A stretch of DNA of 64,000 nucleotides from Natrinema soli (GTDB lineage: Archaea; Halobacteriota; Halobacteria; Halobacteriales; Natrialbaceae), in NCBI RefSeq assembly GCF_028618695.1, contig NZ_JAQIVI010000034.1, forward strand, positions 26,843-90,842, read 5' to 3'. The stretch's first letter is position 1. Every line of letters begins with the position of its first letter. The notes below the pieces were generated by a model that had not been told where the DNA came from, did not search any database, and saw only the letters and a list, made by a program, of their open reading frames with translations. Positions 15,926-26,187 of this stretch are shown here, in pieces. The position numbers were made by a program, and so were the translations under genes.

Positions 15926-16984
15926 TATAGTAGACGTTAGAAATAATTGCTCGTCTTTGGCACAGAAAGTTGCTCAAGAGCGGTATCGATCGCTGTTGTG
16001 AGTTCATCAAGCGAGTCGAGGAACCGATTACTAAGAGTCGTTTGCAGCTGTCGCCAGCACTCTTCGACCGGATTTAGTTCTGGCGAATACGCCGGCAATG
16101 TGATGAATGCGAGGTCGTCACGGGCCGCCAAGTCCGTGACGGTCGACGCCTGAAAGTACGGCGCTCCATCTCACACAACGAGCAGATCATCTTCGAATTC
16201 TTTACATAATTTGAGAATGGAATGTTTCGCGTAATCGGCAGTAACGTACTCTTCGAATCGAGCGAAAAAGCGATCACCGAAAACGGTGATCGCGCCCAAA
16301 AGACACGTCCAGTCGCGTTGTCCGGATAATTCAACAGCTGGCCGCTTGCCGCGCGGAAACCACGCGGCACGCGGCTTAACCTAGACTAATTTCTTGGTTT
16401 GATCGATACAGACTACGGTGGCGTCCATCTTCCGCCGCTTTTTTAAGTTTCTCGCGGAACATTTGCTGTTCGTCAGCATCAGACTCGGCGGCTGTACGGC
16501 GTGGTTTTTGGTAACTCAACCCCGCTTCTTTGAGCAACCGCCGACAGCTCGGGATTGAGTACTCGACATCGTACGTCTTCTTCAGATACTGCTTGACAAG
16601 CGCCGGCGTCCACGCCGGCGCGTCAATCCCAACTTCCGCAGGAGATTGGTGGACAGTTTCTTCGAACGCCTTTTGCTCATCTACTGAGAGCTTTCGTTTT
16701 CTCCCAGATCGGTGAGTATCAGTCATGGCCTGTTCAATCGACTCGTCGGTGTCGAGTCGCTTGAGCCAGCTATAGATTGTCCGTCGCTGAACGCCGTACC
16801 ACTCGGCTAGTTCAGTTTATGTAAGACCGTTTTTGTACGCTATTGCCGCTAATAGCCGTTGTGTCGGCTTCTTTCCCTCAGCATTGTCGAGAGCATCTTG
16901 CAATTCCTCGACAGAGATCTCATCAAGGTGATCCATTACATCCAACTACAGTTTCTGAGTAGAAAGTTCTAACGGGTACTATAG
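15926..16984 (-). mobile_element. IS630-family element, copy 1 (inactive)
   Basis: The ends are imperfect inverted repeats: TATAGTAGACGTTAGAAA at 15926-15943 and its counterpart TTCTAACGGGTACTATA at 16967-16983. The TATAGTA-type ends and a TA at each border fit IS630, which inserts at TA. Length is about 1.06 kb. It holds one degenerate transposase gene on the minus strand. A second, diverged copy is at 47376-48435. Confidence 0.75.
15937..16936 (-). pseudogene. IS630 transposase, copy 1
   Basis: Read from 16936 the gene starts MDHLDEISVEELQDAL and has an HTH (ELAEWYGVQRRTIYSWLKRL). The damage includes TAA at 16817-16819, a frameshift after the segment SYQKPRRTAAESDADE, a TAG in VQVEP, and TGA at 16171-16173 just before the catalytic Asp of DGAPYF. 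The C-terminus YSPELNPVEECW, with the catalytic Glu, is intact. The TGA before DGAPYF is shared with the copy at 47423. Confidence 0.75.
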
Positions 16985-17190
16985 TTCTCTCGTTTCGGAC
17001 GGTTGAGTGCATTTGCCGTGTTATCGTAGTCAGCATTCGACCTATGTGCGTGCGGGTCGAAAACGTCGCGTAATCTGTCGACGAGGAGGTTGAATCCGAA
17101 GACAGTCGATTTGAGCAAGATGATCGGCCACAACCGGTACCAGATCGCATTACAGAGATGGCCGCGGGCAACAGAGATCATGGACCTCCA
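16985..17190 (-). pseudogene. 3' fragment of a peptide ABC-transporter permease
   Basis: On the minus strand the residues NLLVDRLRDVFDPHAH match the C-terminal signature of DppB/DppC-type permeases (normally NLLGDxLRDxLDP). A preceding hydrophobic segment, LWPIILLKSTVFGFN, corresponds to the last membrane helix. Only about 65 residues remain; the 5' part is absent upstream and the 3' end abuts the IS630 element. Confidence 0.45.
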
Positions 17191-17914
17191 GTCCGGCGCT
17201 GGCGGTCGTAGTAATGCAAAAACTATTCAAAATAGATACGCGTGATCGCCCAACTATCCACCCGCGAATTGTGAGAACGGTCGATACGAATTTCAAGATC
17301 ATGAGGCCATTTTAACATATTCTGTCCCGTATAGCTACTCCGATACCCAATTCCAATCGGGCGATAGAGGCCGGAATTCGGATTAATAAACGAGAAATCG
17401 GGCTCTTCGAGATTGTGCGTCTCCGTTGGTTAGTGCAGAAACGTAGCTACTGAATCGATTCCATACCGACTACGCAACGCGCTGTTGAGGATCAACTTTG
17501 TCCCAGTACTATTGTAGTATATAATCAATATACTGTTAATCTTGACAGTGGTCTTATCACCAGCGGCCCACGACGACTGTGCCGCCCTCAGGAAAATCAG
17601 ATCTCTGAGATCTACACGAGAGCAAGGCTTTTGTGAACGTCAGCGGGCTGGAGCCACTGTCACCTAATCGGCATACTCGGCCCTAGACTGGCCCATGCGA
17701 GCGTTAGACGGCTAATTCAGCTACAATCATTGTTGTCTCGCGGAACGAACATTCGGAACTTCCTCGGTAACCCGGTTCAAACCGACGCTTAGCTGAGTTG
17801 ATCGACAGTGCTGTGATCGTCTCGATCGTGTGACGGGCGAGTAAGGTGAGAACGAAAGTGCGACTCGCCACGAATGCTATCTTAGAGCCGGAGACGTAAC
17901 CCCCCAGAGCTTGC
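17191..17914. other. Gene-free stretch
   Basis: No coding frame with protein-like composition was found on either strand. The sequence is AT-richer than its surroundings (for example 17505-17545) with many stops, and has no recognisable IS ends. It lies downstream of the lactate permease gene. Confidence 0.5.
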
Positions 17915-19651
17915 TCAGAAGAGTCCAGGGAAGATCACGTAGCTGAACACGGTCGCGACGAGACCGACGCCGACTGCGTAGTAGATGAGCGGAATCAGGT
18001 TCAACCGCATGACTCGCCCCTCACTGCCGACGAGGCCGACGGTCGCCAGTGCGGCCACGACGTTGTGGATCGCCACGAGGTTCCCGATGGCACCCCCGAC
18101 GGCTTGTGCGCCGACCATGAGCTGGGTCGGCAGTCCGATTTGCGATGCGGCTTCGAACTGGAATCCGCCGAACGTAATGTTCGACACCGTGTTCGAACCG
18201 GCCATTGCGGCACCGAGTGCACCGATGAGCGGAGCGATGAACGGGTATGCAGGGCCGACGGCGTTGGCGGTCGCCTGCGCTAGTACGAAGATCATGCTTT
18301 CGGTGCCGTCGGCGTGAGCGCCGGACTGGAGCATCACTTGCACCATCGCGATAACGAACAGGAGCGCGATCAGGGGAGCGACGAGTTTCTGCCCCGCCTC
18401 CGACCAAGCGGCTTTGATCTCCTCGCCGGACATGTTGTACAGCGGGATCGCTGCCAGCGCACAGACGAACAGCCAGAACCCGGGGACATACACCCAGTCA
18501 ACACCGCCGCTGAGGCCCGTTCCGAGGATATCGTTCCACTGAGTACCGAACTGCTGGAGGACCGAGGGAAGTGGATCGACGACTCGAGTGACGACGAGCA
18601 GGCTAACAAGCAGAATGTACGGCGTCCAGGCGCGGAGAAGCGACATGCTCTCCGTCGTAACGCCGCCATCAGCGGCGGTCGCGTCGCCAGTGCCGCTTCC
18701 CACTCCGGGTGAATTGGCCTGTCCGGGCTCGATAGTTCCGACCCAGTGGGCGGGCCATTCCTCGCGGTCCGGGAAATCCCACTCTTCGTCCGGCACGAAG
18801 TATCCAGCCTTCAGCGCGGTGACGACGATCGCACCACCGACCATCGCTCCGATTAGGCTGGGGAATTCGGCGCTGATCTGTGCCGACAACCAGTACGGGA
18901 TGACGAACGAGATCCCAGAGAACAGACACAGCGGTGCGACCTCCCAAGCCGGTTCGAGGCTACGTTCCTCCGTATCGCCGAAGAAGTAGACGACCATCCC
19001 GACCGCGAACAGCGGCATAACGAATCCGATGAGCGTGTGGTAGGTCGCCGCCCAGACCGCGACCTCAAGTGAGTACTGTTCGACGGTGAATCCGCCCGCA
19101 TTGATCGCCGTGCTGGTGGCCTGGGTGGACCCCAGCGGGTCTTGGATTCCGATAACAATCGGAGTTCCAACCGCACCGTACGTGACGGCGAGAATGTGAC
19201 CGACTAGTCCGGCGATCACGGCGGCAAGCGCCGGGAATCCGAGCGCCAACAGGAGCGGTGCAACGACCGCAGCGGGCGTTCCGAAGCCTGCTGCTCCCTC
19301 GATGAACGCTGCGAGGAAGAAGCCGAGCAGGATGATTTGGACGCGTCGGTCGTCGCTGATCGTCGCGATCCCCTGGTTGATCCGATCGAACGCACCGGCC
19401 TGCATCAGCGTATAGAGGAGGAGTAACGCGCCGAAAACGATCCAGAGAATTTGGATTGCCGTCATTGCCCCGACCGCCGAAGCGGCAAAAAGGTACTCTC
19501 CGGGCATATCCCAGACGAAAAAACCGACGATCAATGCCGCAGCGTACGCGATCGGCATCGCCCGTGTCGCCGGCCATAGCAGTCCGACGAGTAATATACC
19601 CGCGAGTAAGAGCGGCGTCGCGGCCAACAAGAGTTCGACGGCACTAGCCAT
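17915..19651 (-). CDS. lctP: L-lactate permease, LctP family (578 aa)
   Basis: This large polytopic membrane protein has about 13 hydrophobic segments, typical of LctP/LldP lactate permeases that take up lactate or glycolate with protons. Family signatures include AAFIEGAAGFGTPAAVVAPL, VTYGAVGTPIVIG and, near the end, AMAGSNTVSNITFGGFQ. An acidic loop about residues 295-345 is haloarchaeal in style. The start at 19651 gives MASAVELLLAATPLL; the upstream extension is not conserved-looking. Upstream on the transcribed strand, TTATAAATAC (near 19750) may be the TATA box. The neighbouring Fe-S oxidoreductase fragment and IclR gene suggest a lactate-utilisation locus. Confidence 0.9.
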   Translation of the reverse strand: MASAVELLLAATPLLLAGILLVGLLWPATRAMPIAYAAALIVGFFVWDMPGEYLFAASAVGAMTAIQILWIVFGALLLLYTLMQAGAFDRINQGIATISDDRRVQIILLGFFLAAFIEGAAGFGTPAAVVAPLLLALGFPALAAVIAGLVGHILAVTYGAVGTPIVIGIQDPLGSTQATSTAINAGGFTVEQYSLEVAVWAATYHTLIGFVMPLFAVGMVVYFFGDTEERSLEPAWEVAPLCLFSGISFVIPYWLSAQISAEFPSLIGAMVGGAIVVTALKAGYFVPDEEWDFPDREEWPAHWVGTIEPGQANSPGVGSGTGDATAADGGVTTESMSLLRAWTPYILLVSLLVVTRVVDPLPSVLQQFGTQWNDILGTGLSGGVDWVYVPGFWLFVCALAAIPLYNMSGEEIKAAWSEAGQKLVAPLIALLFVIAMVQVMLQSGAHADGTESMIFVLAQATANAVGPAYPFIAPLIGALGAAMAGSNTVSNITFGGFQFEAASQIGLPTQLMVGAQAVGGAIGNLVAIHNVVAALATVGLVGSEGRVMRLNLIPLIYYAVGVGLVATVFSYVIFPGLF

Positions 19652-20275
19652 TCTGACCACCCCCCTCGCGGCGTTCAATCGTCGGAAATGTGTACACTAC
19701 CTCAGTGCCATAGTGGATCGAACTTGGCATAGGATGAAAACAATCATTTCGTATTTATAATTGTCGACCGTTAACACACGTCGTTCGGTTATCGATGTCA
19801 AGGAGTCCTTCTCGCCGTAGAGAACATCATTTATTCGTATATAATAGTAAATATCGAGATACACAACACATATGTTAGACTCTTCCGCACCTTTCCACGA
19901 ATTATCAGATGCGTAGACGCTTATAATAGACGAATCGGATGGATAACGCAGCCAATGCTGTGTCCGATCGAGTTCGTGTCTAGACCGGAGCCGCAGTCGG
20001 GAGAATTCCAGGATCGATTGACCGCAGCACGACGGTTTGTACGGGGAATATACATGTATAGATTGAGGTAGGTATTCACACTGGCTGTTCAATCGCAAGT
20101 CGGACGCCGGTCACGCAATATGGCATCGATGAGGGGAAACCGAAACCGATCGCGAGGTCATCAACTGCATACCACTATCGGTACGACGTGTGAACGAACA
20201 GTGGGATGGCCGGCTTCGAAGCATCGAACTACGTACTGGCACCGACTCGTGTAGGACCACGAATCGCGGAGACAA
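19652..20275. other. Intergenic region of the lactate permease
   Basis: No gene was seen. It holds the presumed lctP promoter (TTATAAATAC on the minus strand near 19750). The low-GC part, 19730-19920, contrasts with the flanking genes. Confidence 0.5.
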
Positions 20276-21130
20276 CTACGAGGCCATGAGCAATTCGTTC
20301 ACTTTCTCGATCGGATGTGGTGGCTGGTTGTTTCGGGTTTCGCGATCGTTGATCTGGCTTCGGCACGACGCACCGGGTGCGACCGGTGTCCCGTCGCTCG
20401 CGTCGAACTTCTCGAAGAGTCGCTCGGCAATCGACTTCGAGAGGTCATAGTGTTCGGCCTCGTAGCCGAACGAACCGGCCATGCCACAGCAGCTGGAGTC
20501 GATCGGATCAACCGTGTAGCCGGCGCGCCGGAGGACGCCGACCGCGTGGTGGTCCGTATCGATTGCCTTCTGATGGCAGTGACCGTGGTAGGCAAGGGTT
20601 TCGTCCGTCTTCTCGAGAGGTAACTCTCCGACGAGCCGGTACGCGTCCATGTACTCGCTGATACCGTACGCGTGAGCGGCGACGGTTTCCGCCTCTGGCG
20701 TGTCCACGAGATCGCGGTACTCGTCTTGGAACACCACCGCGTCGGACGGTTCGACAGCGATAATCTCGTATCCGTCCTCGATGTACTCGGTGAAGAGATC
20801 GATGTTGTCCCGGGCGCGGGCATCAGCCTTGTCGAGCATCCCGACCGAGAATGCCGCACGGCCGCTCGGAGCGACATTGTCTGGGATCTCGACATGGACG
20901 CCGGCCGACTCCAGGACACGCACGGCGGCCTTTCCGGGCCGGGTGTAGTTGTAGTTCGTGTAGGTGTCAGGGAACAGCAGCACCTTTCGGTTGGCCTCTT
21001 CAGGGTTCACCCGTGATCCGCTCTCGGCGAACCACTCTTGAAGCGATTCGCTCTCGAACGAGGGCAGCGTCCGTTCGGGGGCGATACCGGCGACTCTCTC
21101 CATCACGCGGCGGCTTCCGGGAAGCGTCGG
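20276..21130 (-). pseudogene. C-terminal part of an FAD/Fe-S lactate-type dehydrogenase
   Basis: The fragment is the CCG-domain (cysteine-rich) end of the large FAD-linked oxidase/Fe-S oxidoreductases, normally about 1000 residues. RRVMERVAGIAPERTLPSF marks the linker. The first CCG repeat has the variant APSGRAAFSVGMLDKA; the second is standard, HGHCHQKAI ... SSCCGMAGSFGYE. The FAD-binding half and the ferredoxin cysteines are missing because an IS66 remnant abuts it at about 21150. Its place next to the lactate permease suggests D-lactate or 2-hydroxyacid oxidation before the break. Confidence 0.75.
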
Positions 21131-21164
21131 GCACTGACTGGTCAATCACTTTTTCTAACCCTCT

Positions 21165-22137
21165 GCGTCCTATCCGGTGATTTCTGCTCGCTCACGCTGC
21201 GACAGGTCGGTCTCCAGCCGAGTCTGGAGACCGACGTACAGCTGTTTGAGATCACGGTAGATCGGGACCGCCTCGTCCTGTTTTGTGGCCGCGTCTTCAG
21301 CTTCTCGGAGAATATGTGCCCAGCACCGCTGGAGATTGCTGCTGAAGGCCGGAAAGGCCGTCCATCCGTCACAAATGACCGTTCCCGCGAAGTCCTCGCC
21401 GAGGACTTCCGCGGGAATATCATTCCCACGACTTTCTCTCTCTGACCGTGTATAACGTGTTCTGGGCGGTCCTAAACGTCCAGATCCACGCTTGCTCACC
21501 GTCGCGTTTGACGCCTGTTTCGTCAATGTGGACCACGTCAGCATCTTGGATCTCTCGACGGATTTGCTCATACTCACAGGGGCCGGCGCGCGCAGCGCGC
21601 TCGGTCGCGTGCCACGCGGACACGCCTGAGAGTTCCAGCCCGTGCAGTTTCTCGAAGCGATCAACCATCTTCCGGTAGGGAAGGCGGTGATTGTACCGAG
21701 AAAGTGCTGATTGATCGATGAGGTTCATCCCGAACTGCCCCTCATCGGGGCAGTCGGGGTGTGTAGCAACCGTCTCTGTACCGCAGGAGTGGCACTGGTA
21801 GCAGTGGCGGTTGTACTGGGTAACCTTGGAGGCTGCGGGTCCGGTATCTCCTCAACGGGCCGGTGGGCGTCAGCCCCCGACTCGTCGAAATGTTTACCAC
21901 ACTCAGGACAACAGTCACAAATGACCTCGACTTCTTCGTCGAGATTATCTGTAGAACGCCACTCTGGATCGTGACCGTCCTTTCGGCCGGGAGTGCCGCC
22001 GTCAGTTCGGATATCGCCGTCTTCGTCGTCCTGCGAGGTTGGGGACTTGTCGGACCCCGACCGTCGCTTACTTGGCGGCGTATGCGGATTTTCGTACTTG
22101 CGAAGCCGTGCTTCGAGTTCATATTATTTTTTGAATA
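21165..22137 (-). mobile_element. IS66-family transposase remnant
   Basis: Read on the minus strand, three frames join into an IS66-type transposase. An N-terminal part has ENPHTPPSKRRSG, followed by a zinc site (CDCCPECG ... CYQCHSCG). The catalytic part is VVHIDETGVKRDG, then after a frameshift VICDGWTAFPAF and CWAHILREAED. It is truncated at both ends and broken by frameshifts near 21440 and 21830. No terminal repeats remain. Confidence 0.7.
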
Positions 22138-22419
22138 GTATTCAAAACAGACTGATCGGCACGACCAATGGTATCTGTTGTTGGGATGTCACAACGATGT
22201 CGTTTCCTCGAGAACATGCTGCGGGTACCGCCGCTTCATCACGCTCGCCGAGCGAGTTTCCGAGCAGGTAAACCGACACCCACTCACTCATAGCTCACTT
22301 CTTAGGCCAGTCCGACTATCCGTTCTTTATGGGTCTTCTCATCTGCTGGTCCGTATTGAGACCATACTGCGTACCGTTCCCTAGAGAAGGAATTACACAC
22401 GTATGTATGTAAGAACAAC

Positions 22420-23196
22420 TCAGAATAGGTCCGCCTCGAGCGCGTCGATCTCGTCGCTCAGTAGTTGTGCGATCTCCTCGGTCGTTGCCTCGTCGACGGC
22501 CATGCGATAGGTTGGGCCGCCGATGGAGAACGCACCGATCACGTCGCCGTCGGGGCTCGTTACCGACGCGCCGATGGATCGGTAGCCATCGATCAGTTCC
22601 TCGTCGTTCGTCGCGTACCCGCGGTCACGGATTGCCTCGAGTTCGTCGAAGAGAGCCGATTCCACAGTGATAGTGTGCTCGGTCGTGGCAGGAAGCCCCC
22701 ATCGGTCGACGATGTCTCGAACGCGCGATTCGGGCATCGAGGCCAGCATGGCTTTTCCCGAGGCGCAGTTGTGCATGTGAAAGCGGTTACCCGCCCGGAA
22801 CGGACTCGATTCTGGCAGCCCCCCGCGAGCGGACTCACCGATCGCGTACTCGAGGGAGTAGGCGCCGCCGTTCTCTTCGACGATGAAGTCAGCTTCGTTG
22901 CCCGTCTGTTCGGCGAGGGCATAGACGCGCCGTCGAGCCGTTGCGTACAACGGATTGCGGGTGCGCGCGTGCTCGCTGAACGGGAGAAACTGGAGCCCGA
23001 TGTGGTAGGTATCGCCATCGCGGACGAGGAATCCCTCGTCGACCAGCGTGTGGAGGTGGTTGTGGACGGTGCTCTTTGCCATCTCGAGGCGATCCGCCAG
23101 CTCGCTCAGCGTCGCGCCGTCGCTGTCGTGGACCGCGCGAACGAGCGCGATCGACGCTTTCGTCGTCTTGACCGGGCGAGGGCCGTCGTCCGTCAT
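22420..23196 (-). CDS. IclR-family transcriptional regulator (258 aa)
   Basis: The winged helix covers residues 10-70 (LEMAKSTVHNHLHTLVDEGFLV); the effector-binding domain, residues 80-250, includes HNCASGKAMLASMPESRV. This is a normal-length family member. It lies in the lactate region, but the flanking gene is an IS66 remnant, so its original target is uncertain; the lactate genes at 17915-21130 are the nearest candidates. The proline genes begin 400 bases beyond its start and have their own Bat-type regulator. Confidence 0.9.
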   Translation of the reverse strand: MTDDGPRPVKTTKASIALVRAVHDSDGATLSELADRLEMAKSTVHNHLHTLVDEGFLVRDGDTYHIGLQFLPFSEHARTRNPLYATARRRVYALAEQTGNEADFIVEENGGAYSLEYAIGESARGGLPESSPFRAGNRFHMHNCASGKAMLASMPESRVRDIVDRWGLPATTEHTITVESALFDELEAIRDRGYATNDEELIDGYRSIGASVTSPDGDVIGAFSIGGPTYRMAVDEATTEEIAQLLSDEIDALEADLF

Positions 23197-23610
23197 GATT
23201 TGAATCGTCGCCGTACCTACGCATAAGCGTTCGGAATGTGTGAACAGGCTTGGACGGGTCGTGATGACGGTTGTCGTTTAGTAGTTCGTTTCACAGCCCG
23301 AGGAATATTACTGGATGAATTATTTTATATTTTATACTACTGGTCGTGTGTTGGCAATATTTCTGTCCGTCTATCACTAGTAATCGATCGTGCCGTCTCC
23401 CGGTCGACCCGCCGTTCGGAATGCGTGAACCAGTCGCGTCGTTCGGTAGTTGCAACTGTTACCCAGTGTGTGCCATACGGTGACGGACCACTCTTCAAAC
23501 GGTTCGTTCACGTATTCGGAACGCCGATCCCGCGGCCGCTTCCGCGATCGGCCTACGACGGTCGGTCCTACAGGCGGTTCGGCATCGATCGGATCGGTCG
23601 CCGATCGGCG
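23197..23610. other. Gene-free stretch
   Basis: No protein-like frame was seen. An AT-rich tract at 23305-23350 may hold the IclR gene's promoter. Confidence 0.45.
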
Positions 23611-23709
23611 CTAATCGGCACCGCAACGATCAGTCCGTCCGCACCGCTGGCACCACTCGCCCGAGACGCGGGCTCCTCGCCCGCAGAGGGGACAGGTCGT
23701 CTCAGTCAT
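23611..23709 (-). CDS. Micro zinc-finger protein coupled to P5C dehydrogenase (32 aa)
   Basis: The frame starts MTETTCPLCGRGARVSGEWC and ends with a CQRC-type pair. Cys6/Cys9 and Cys20/Cys23 form a compact four-cysteine site. The start codon overlaps the stop of the P5C dehydrogenase gene (ATGACTGA), a hallmark of translational coupling in archaea. At 32 residues it is below most annotation limits. Function is unknown; its coupling suggests it acts on, or with, the dehydrogenase or proline metabolism. Confidence 0.6.
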   Translation of the reverse strand: MTETTCPLCGRGARVSGEWCQRCGRTDRCGAD

Positions 23710-25237
23710 CGTCGATCGTGATATCAGCGGACAGCCCCTGTGCCATTTCGATGTCGTTCGAGTTATTCAGCGTCCACGCGGTCCGCTCGGTGACGGCCTC
23801 GATCACTTCGCGGCCGCTCGGATAGCCGTTGCCGGACTTCTTGACGCCGCCGAACGGCAGATGGACTTCCGCGCCGATACACGGCAGGTTGCCGTACGCG
23901 AGTCCGACCTCGGCGTTGTCGCGGTAGTAGTTGACCTCGCGGTAATCCTCGGAAATGATCGCACCAGCGAGTCCGTACTCGGTGTCGTTGTGGATCTCGA
24001 CGGCGTCCTCGATGTCGCCCGAGTACTCCATGAGCGCGACGTGGGGGCCGAAGACCTCCTCCTGCATACAGCGGAGGTCCGCCTCGTGGTCGGCTTCGTA
24101 GACGAACGGGCCGACCCAGTGGCCGTCCTCGTGACCCTCTGGAATCTCGTCGTCGGCCAGTTCGTCGCGGTCGACGAGCACGTTGACGTCCTCGCTGCGA
24201 GCGAGCTCGTTGTACTCGAGGACCTTCTCCTTGTGCTCGCCCTCGACGAGCGGGCCCATGAAGGTGTCCTCGGCGAGCGGGTCGTCGACGGCGACGTTCG
24301 CGGCGATGTCGACGAAGCGCTCCTTGAACTCGTCGTAGACGTTCTCGTGGACGATCAGACGCTCGGCGGAGACACAGCGCTGACCGGTCGTCTTGAACGA
24401 ACTCATCACGGCCGAGTGGACGGCCGTGTCGAGGTCGGCTTCGTCGGTGACGACGACGGCGTTCTTGCCGCCCATCTCGCAGGCCGCGAGTTTGCCGGGC
24501 TGTTCGGCGACGGTCCGGCCGACCTGCTGGCCGACCTCCGCCGAGCCGGTAAAGAGGACGGTGTCGACGCGCGAGTCCTCGACGATGGCTTCGCCGGCGT
24601 CGCCGAAGCCCTGAATCATGTTGAAGACGCCGTCCGGGATGCCGCTCTCCTCGAACATTTCGGCGACGATCTGGGCGCACCACGGCGTCTGTTCGGCGGG
24701 CTTCCACACGACGGTGTTTCCCTCGACCAGCGAGACGGCCATGTGCCAGAACGGGATCGCGACGGGGAAGTTCCACGGCGTGATACAGCCGACGACGCCG
24801 CGGGGCTTGCGCCGCATGTACGCGTCCTTGCTTCCGATTTCGGACGGAACGACGTCCCCGTGCGGGTGACGGGCGTTCCCGGCTGCCCACTCGACCATGT
24901 GTGCGGCCTCGACGACGTCGGCTCGCCCTTCGGAGATCTCCTTACCACACTCCTTTGTGACGATTTCGCCGAGTTCGTCCGTCCGGTCACGGAGTTCCTG
25001 ATAGATGTCCCAGAGGTACTCCGCACGGTCGATATGGGACAGTTCTTCCCACTCGTCTTGGACGCGTTCTGCGGACTCAAGGGCCGCGTCAACGTCGGCC
25101 TCGGTTCCGCGGTGGAAGGTCCGCAGCGTTTCGCCAGTTGCAGGGTTCTCGCTCTCGAACGTCTCGTCGCCCTCGCCTTCGGTCCACTCGCCGTCGATGT
25201 AGTGACGGTTGGGCTGGGCTGTCGTCTGCTGGCTCAT
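23702..25237 (-). CDS. Aldehyde dehydrogenase, probable P5C dehydrogenase (511 aa)
   Basis: This NAD(P)-dependent aldehyde dehydrogenase has catalytic Cys288 (TTGQRCVSAERL), general base Glu254 (ACEMGGKN) and Asn156 (PWNFPVA). The cofactor-binding FTGSAEVG lies at 229-236. By context with proline dehydrogenase and a PutP-like symporter, it most likely oxidises glutamate-semialdehyde (the open form of P5C) to glutamate, the second step of proline catabolism. It is transcribed divergently from the Bat-type regulator. The start at 25237 gives MSQQTTAQPNRHYIDGEW, a normal N-terminus. Other semialdehydes cannot be excluded by sequence alone. Confidence 0.85.
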   Translation of the reverse strand: MSQQTTAQPNRHYIDGEWTEGEGDETFESENPATGETLRTFHRGTEADVDAALESAERVQDEWEELSHIDRAEYLWDIYQELRDRTDELGEIVTKECGKEISEGRADVVEAAHMVEWAAGNARHPHGDVVPSEIGSKDAYMRRKPRGVVGCITPWNFPVAIPFWHMAVSLVEGNTVVWKPAEQTPWCAQIVAEMFEESGIPDGVFNMIQGFGDAGEAIVEDSRVDTVLFTGSAEVGQQVGRTVAEQPGKLAACEMGGKNAVVVTDEADLDTAVHSAVMSSFKTTGQRCVSAERLIVHENVYDEFKERFVDIAANVAVDDPLAEDTFMGPLVEGEHKEKVLEYNELARSEDVNVLVDRDELADDEIPEGHEDGHWVGPFVYEADHEADLRCMQEEVFGPHVALMEYSGDIEDAVEIHNDTEYGLAGAIISEDYREVNYYRDNAEVGLAYGNLPCIGAEVHLPFGGVKKSGNGYPSGREVIEAVTERTAWTLNNSNDIEMAQGLSADITIDDD

Positions 25238-25370
25238 ACCGTATCAGTCACGGATCGTCAAGGAATAACCACGGCCTCCCATGGTCGGGACCGACTCGAG
25301 CGGGATCCACGGTGACCGTATTCAGTATGTTTATGTTGCTCACACCGAAACGGACGAGCAGAACCGACAC

Positions 25371-26099
25371 ATGAGCAGCACGAGTTCTACGGCGACGACG
25401 ACGGGGGCAGACGGCACGCGACTCGCGCTCGAGATTTGGCATCCCGACTGCTGGGGGTTACAGGCGACCGAGGTGGTCGACGCCGGACTACTCGTCCACA
25501 CCGTCCACCGAACCGTCGAGGAAACGGTCAAGGGCCACTTCACCGTCTACGCGGACACGACGGCGCAACTCGACGAGTTCGTCGAATTCGCGAACGAGTC
25601 GCCGCTGACACACTCGACGGTCGAACTCGGCCAGCGCCCGACCAGTGCAGCACCGGATCCCGGGAACGCGACCCGCGAACTCTTCGTCGAGTACGAGCCG
25701 GAACACAGTATCAGCGACACGCTCGTCTCGCACGGCTTTATTCACGACGCGTCGGTGCGCGTCGAACGCGGGCTCGAGCACTGGCCGGTCTTCGTCGCCG
25801 ACGGTCGCCCCGAGATTCAGAGCCGACTCGAGAGCATCCGAGCCGAGACCGACGCAGAGATCTCGATCAGCAAAATCGCCTCGCCGGCGGGCGACTCGTC
25901 GGGAACGCCGGACCGGCTCGATCGGCTGACGCCCCGACAACGGGACGCGTTCGAACTCGCCTGCGAGCACAACTACTACGCGTGGCCGCGCGAGATCGAC
26001 ACGCGCGAACTCGCAGACGAACTCGGCGTCTCGAAGACGACGCTGCTCGAGCACCTCCGGAAAGCCGAAGCGAAACTGCTCAACCCGGACGAGTCCTGA
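25371..26099 (+). CDS. Bat-type HTH transcriptional regulator (242 aa)
   Basis: The C-terminal 55 residues form the Bat (bacterio-opsin activator) HTH: LTPRQRDAFELACEHNYYAW, then RELADELGVSKTTLLEHLRKAEAKLL. The N-terminal 150 residues are a haloarchaeal sensing domain without PAS signature. The start at 25371 (MSSTSSTATTT) is preferred, as the upstream frame is not protein-like. It lies between, and is divergent from, the P5C dehydrogenase and ahead of proline dehydrogenase. A role as proline-responsive activator of this block is a reasonable inference. Confidence 0.85.
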   Translation: MSSTSSTATTTGADGTRLALEIWHPDCWGLQATEVVDAGLLVHTVHRTVEETVKGHFTVYADTTAQLDEFVEFANESPLTHSTVELGQRPTSAAPDPGNATRELFVEYEPEHSISDTLVSHGFIHDASVRVERGLEHWPVFVADGRPEIQSRLESIRAETDAEISISKIASPAGDSSGTPDRLDRLTPRQRDAFELACEHNYYAWPREIDTRELADELGVSKTTLLEHLRKAEAKLLNPDES

Positions 26100-26187
26100 T
26101 TGACTCCCCGATATTAATTCCTGACCGTGGCGGATGAATGTTTTGGTCGGGTATCGATTTAGGGGGTTTGCGTGCCACCGACACGGT

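Noticed and set aside
19697..20098. A 133-codon minus-strand frame upstream of the lactate permease
   Set aside because: Its composition is Ser/Arg/Tyr-rich and unlike haloarchaeal proteins; it lies in the AT-rich promoter region.
23861..25315. A 484-codon frame on the plus strand opposite the P5C dehydrogenase gene
   Set aside because: It is an antisense shadow produced by GC-rich codon bias; the sense strand has full aldehyde dehydrogenase motifs and the antisense protein has no recognisable domain.
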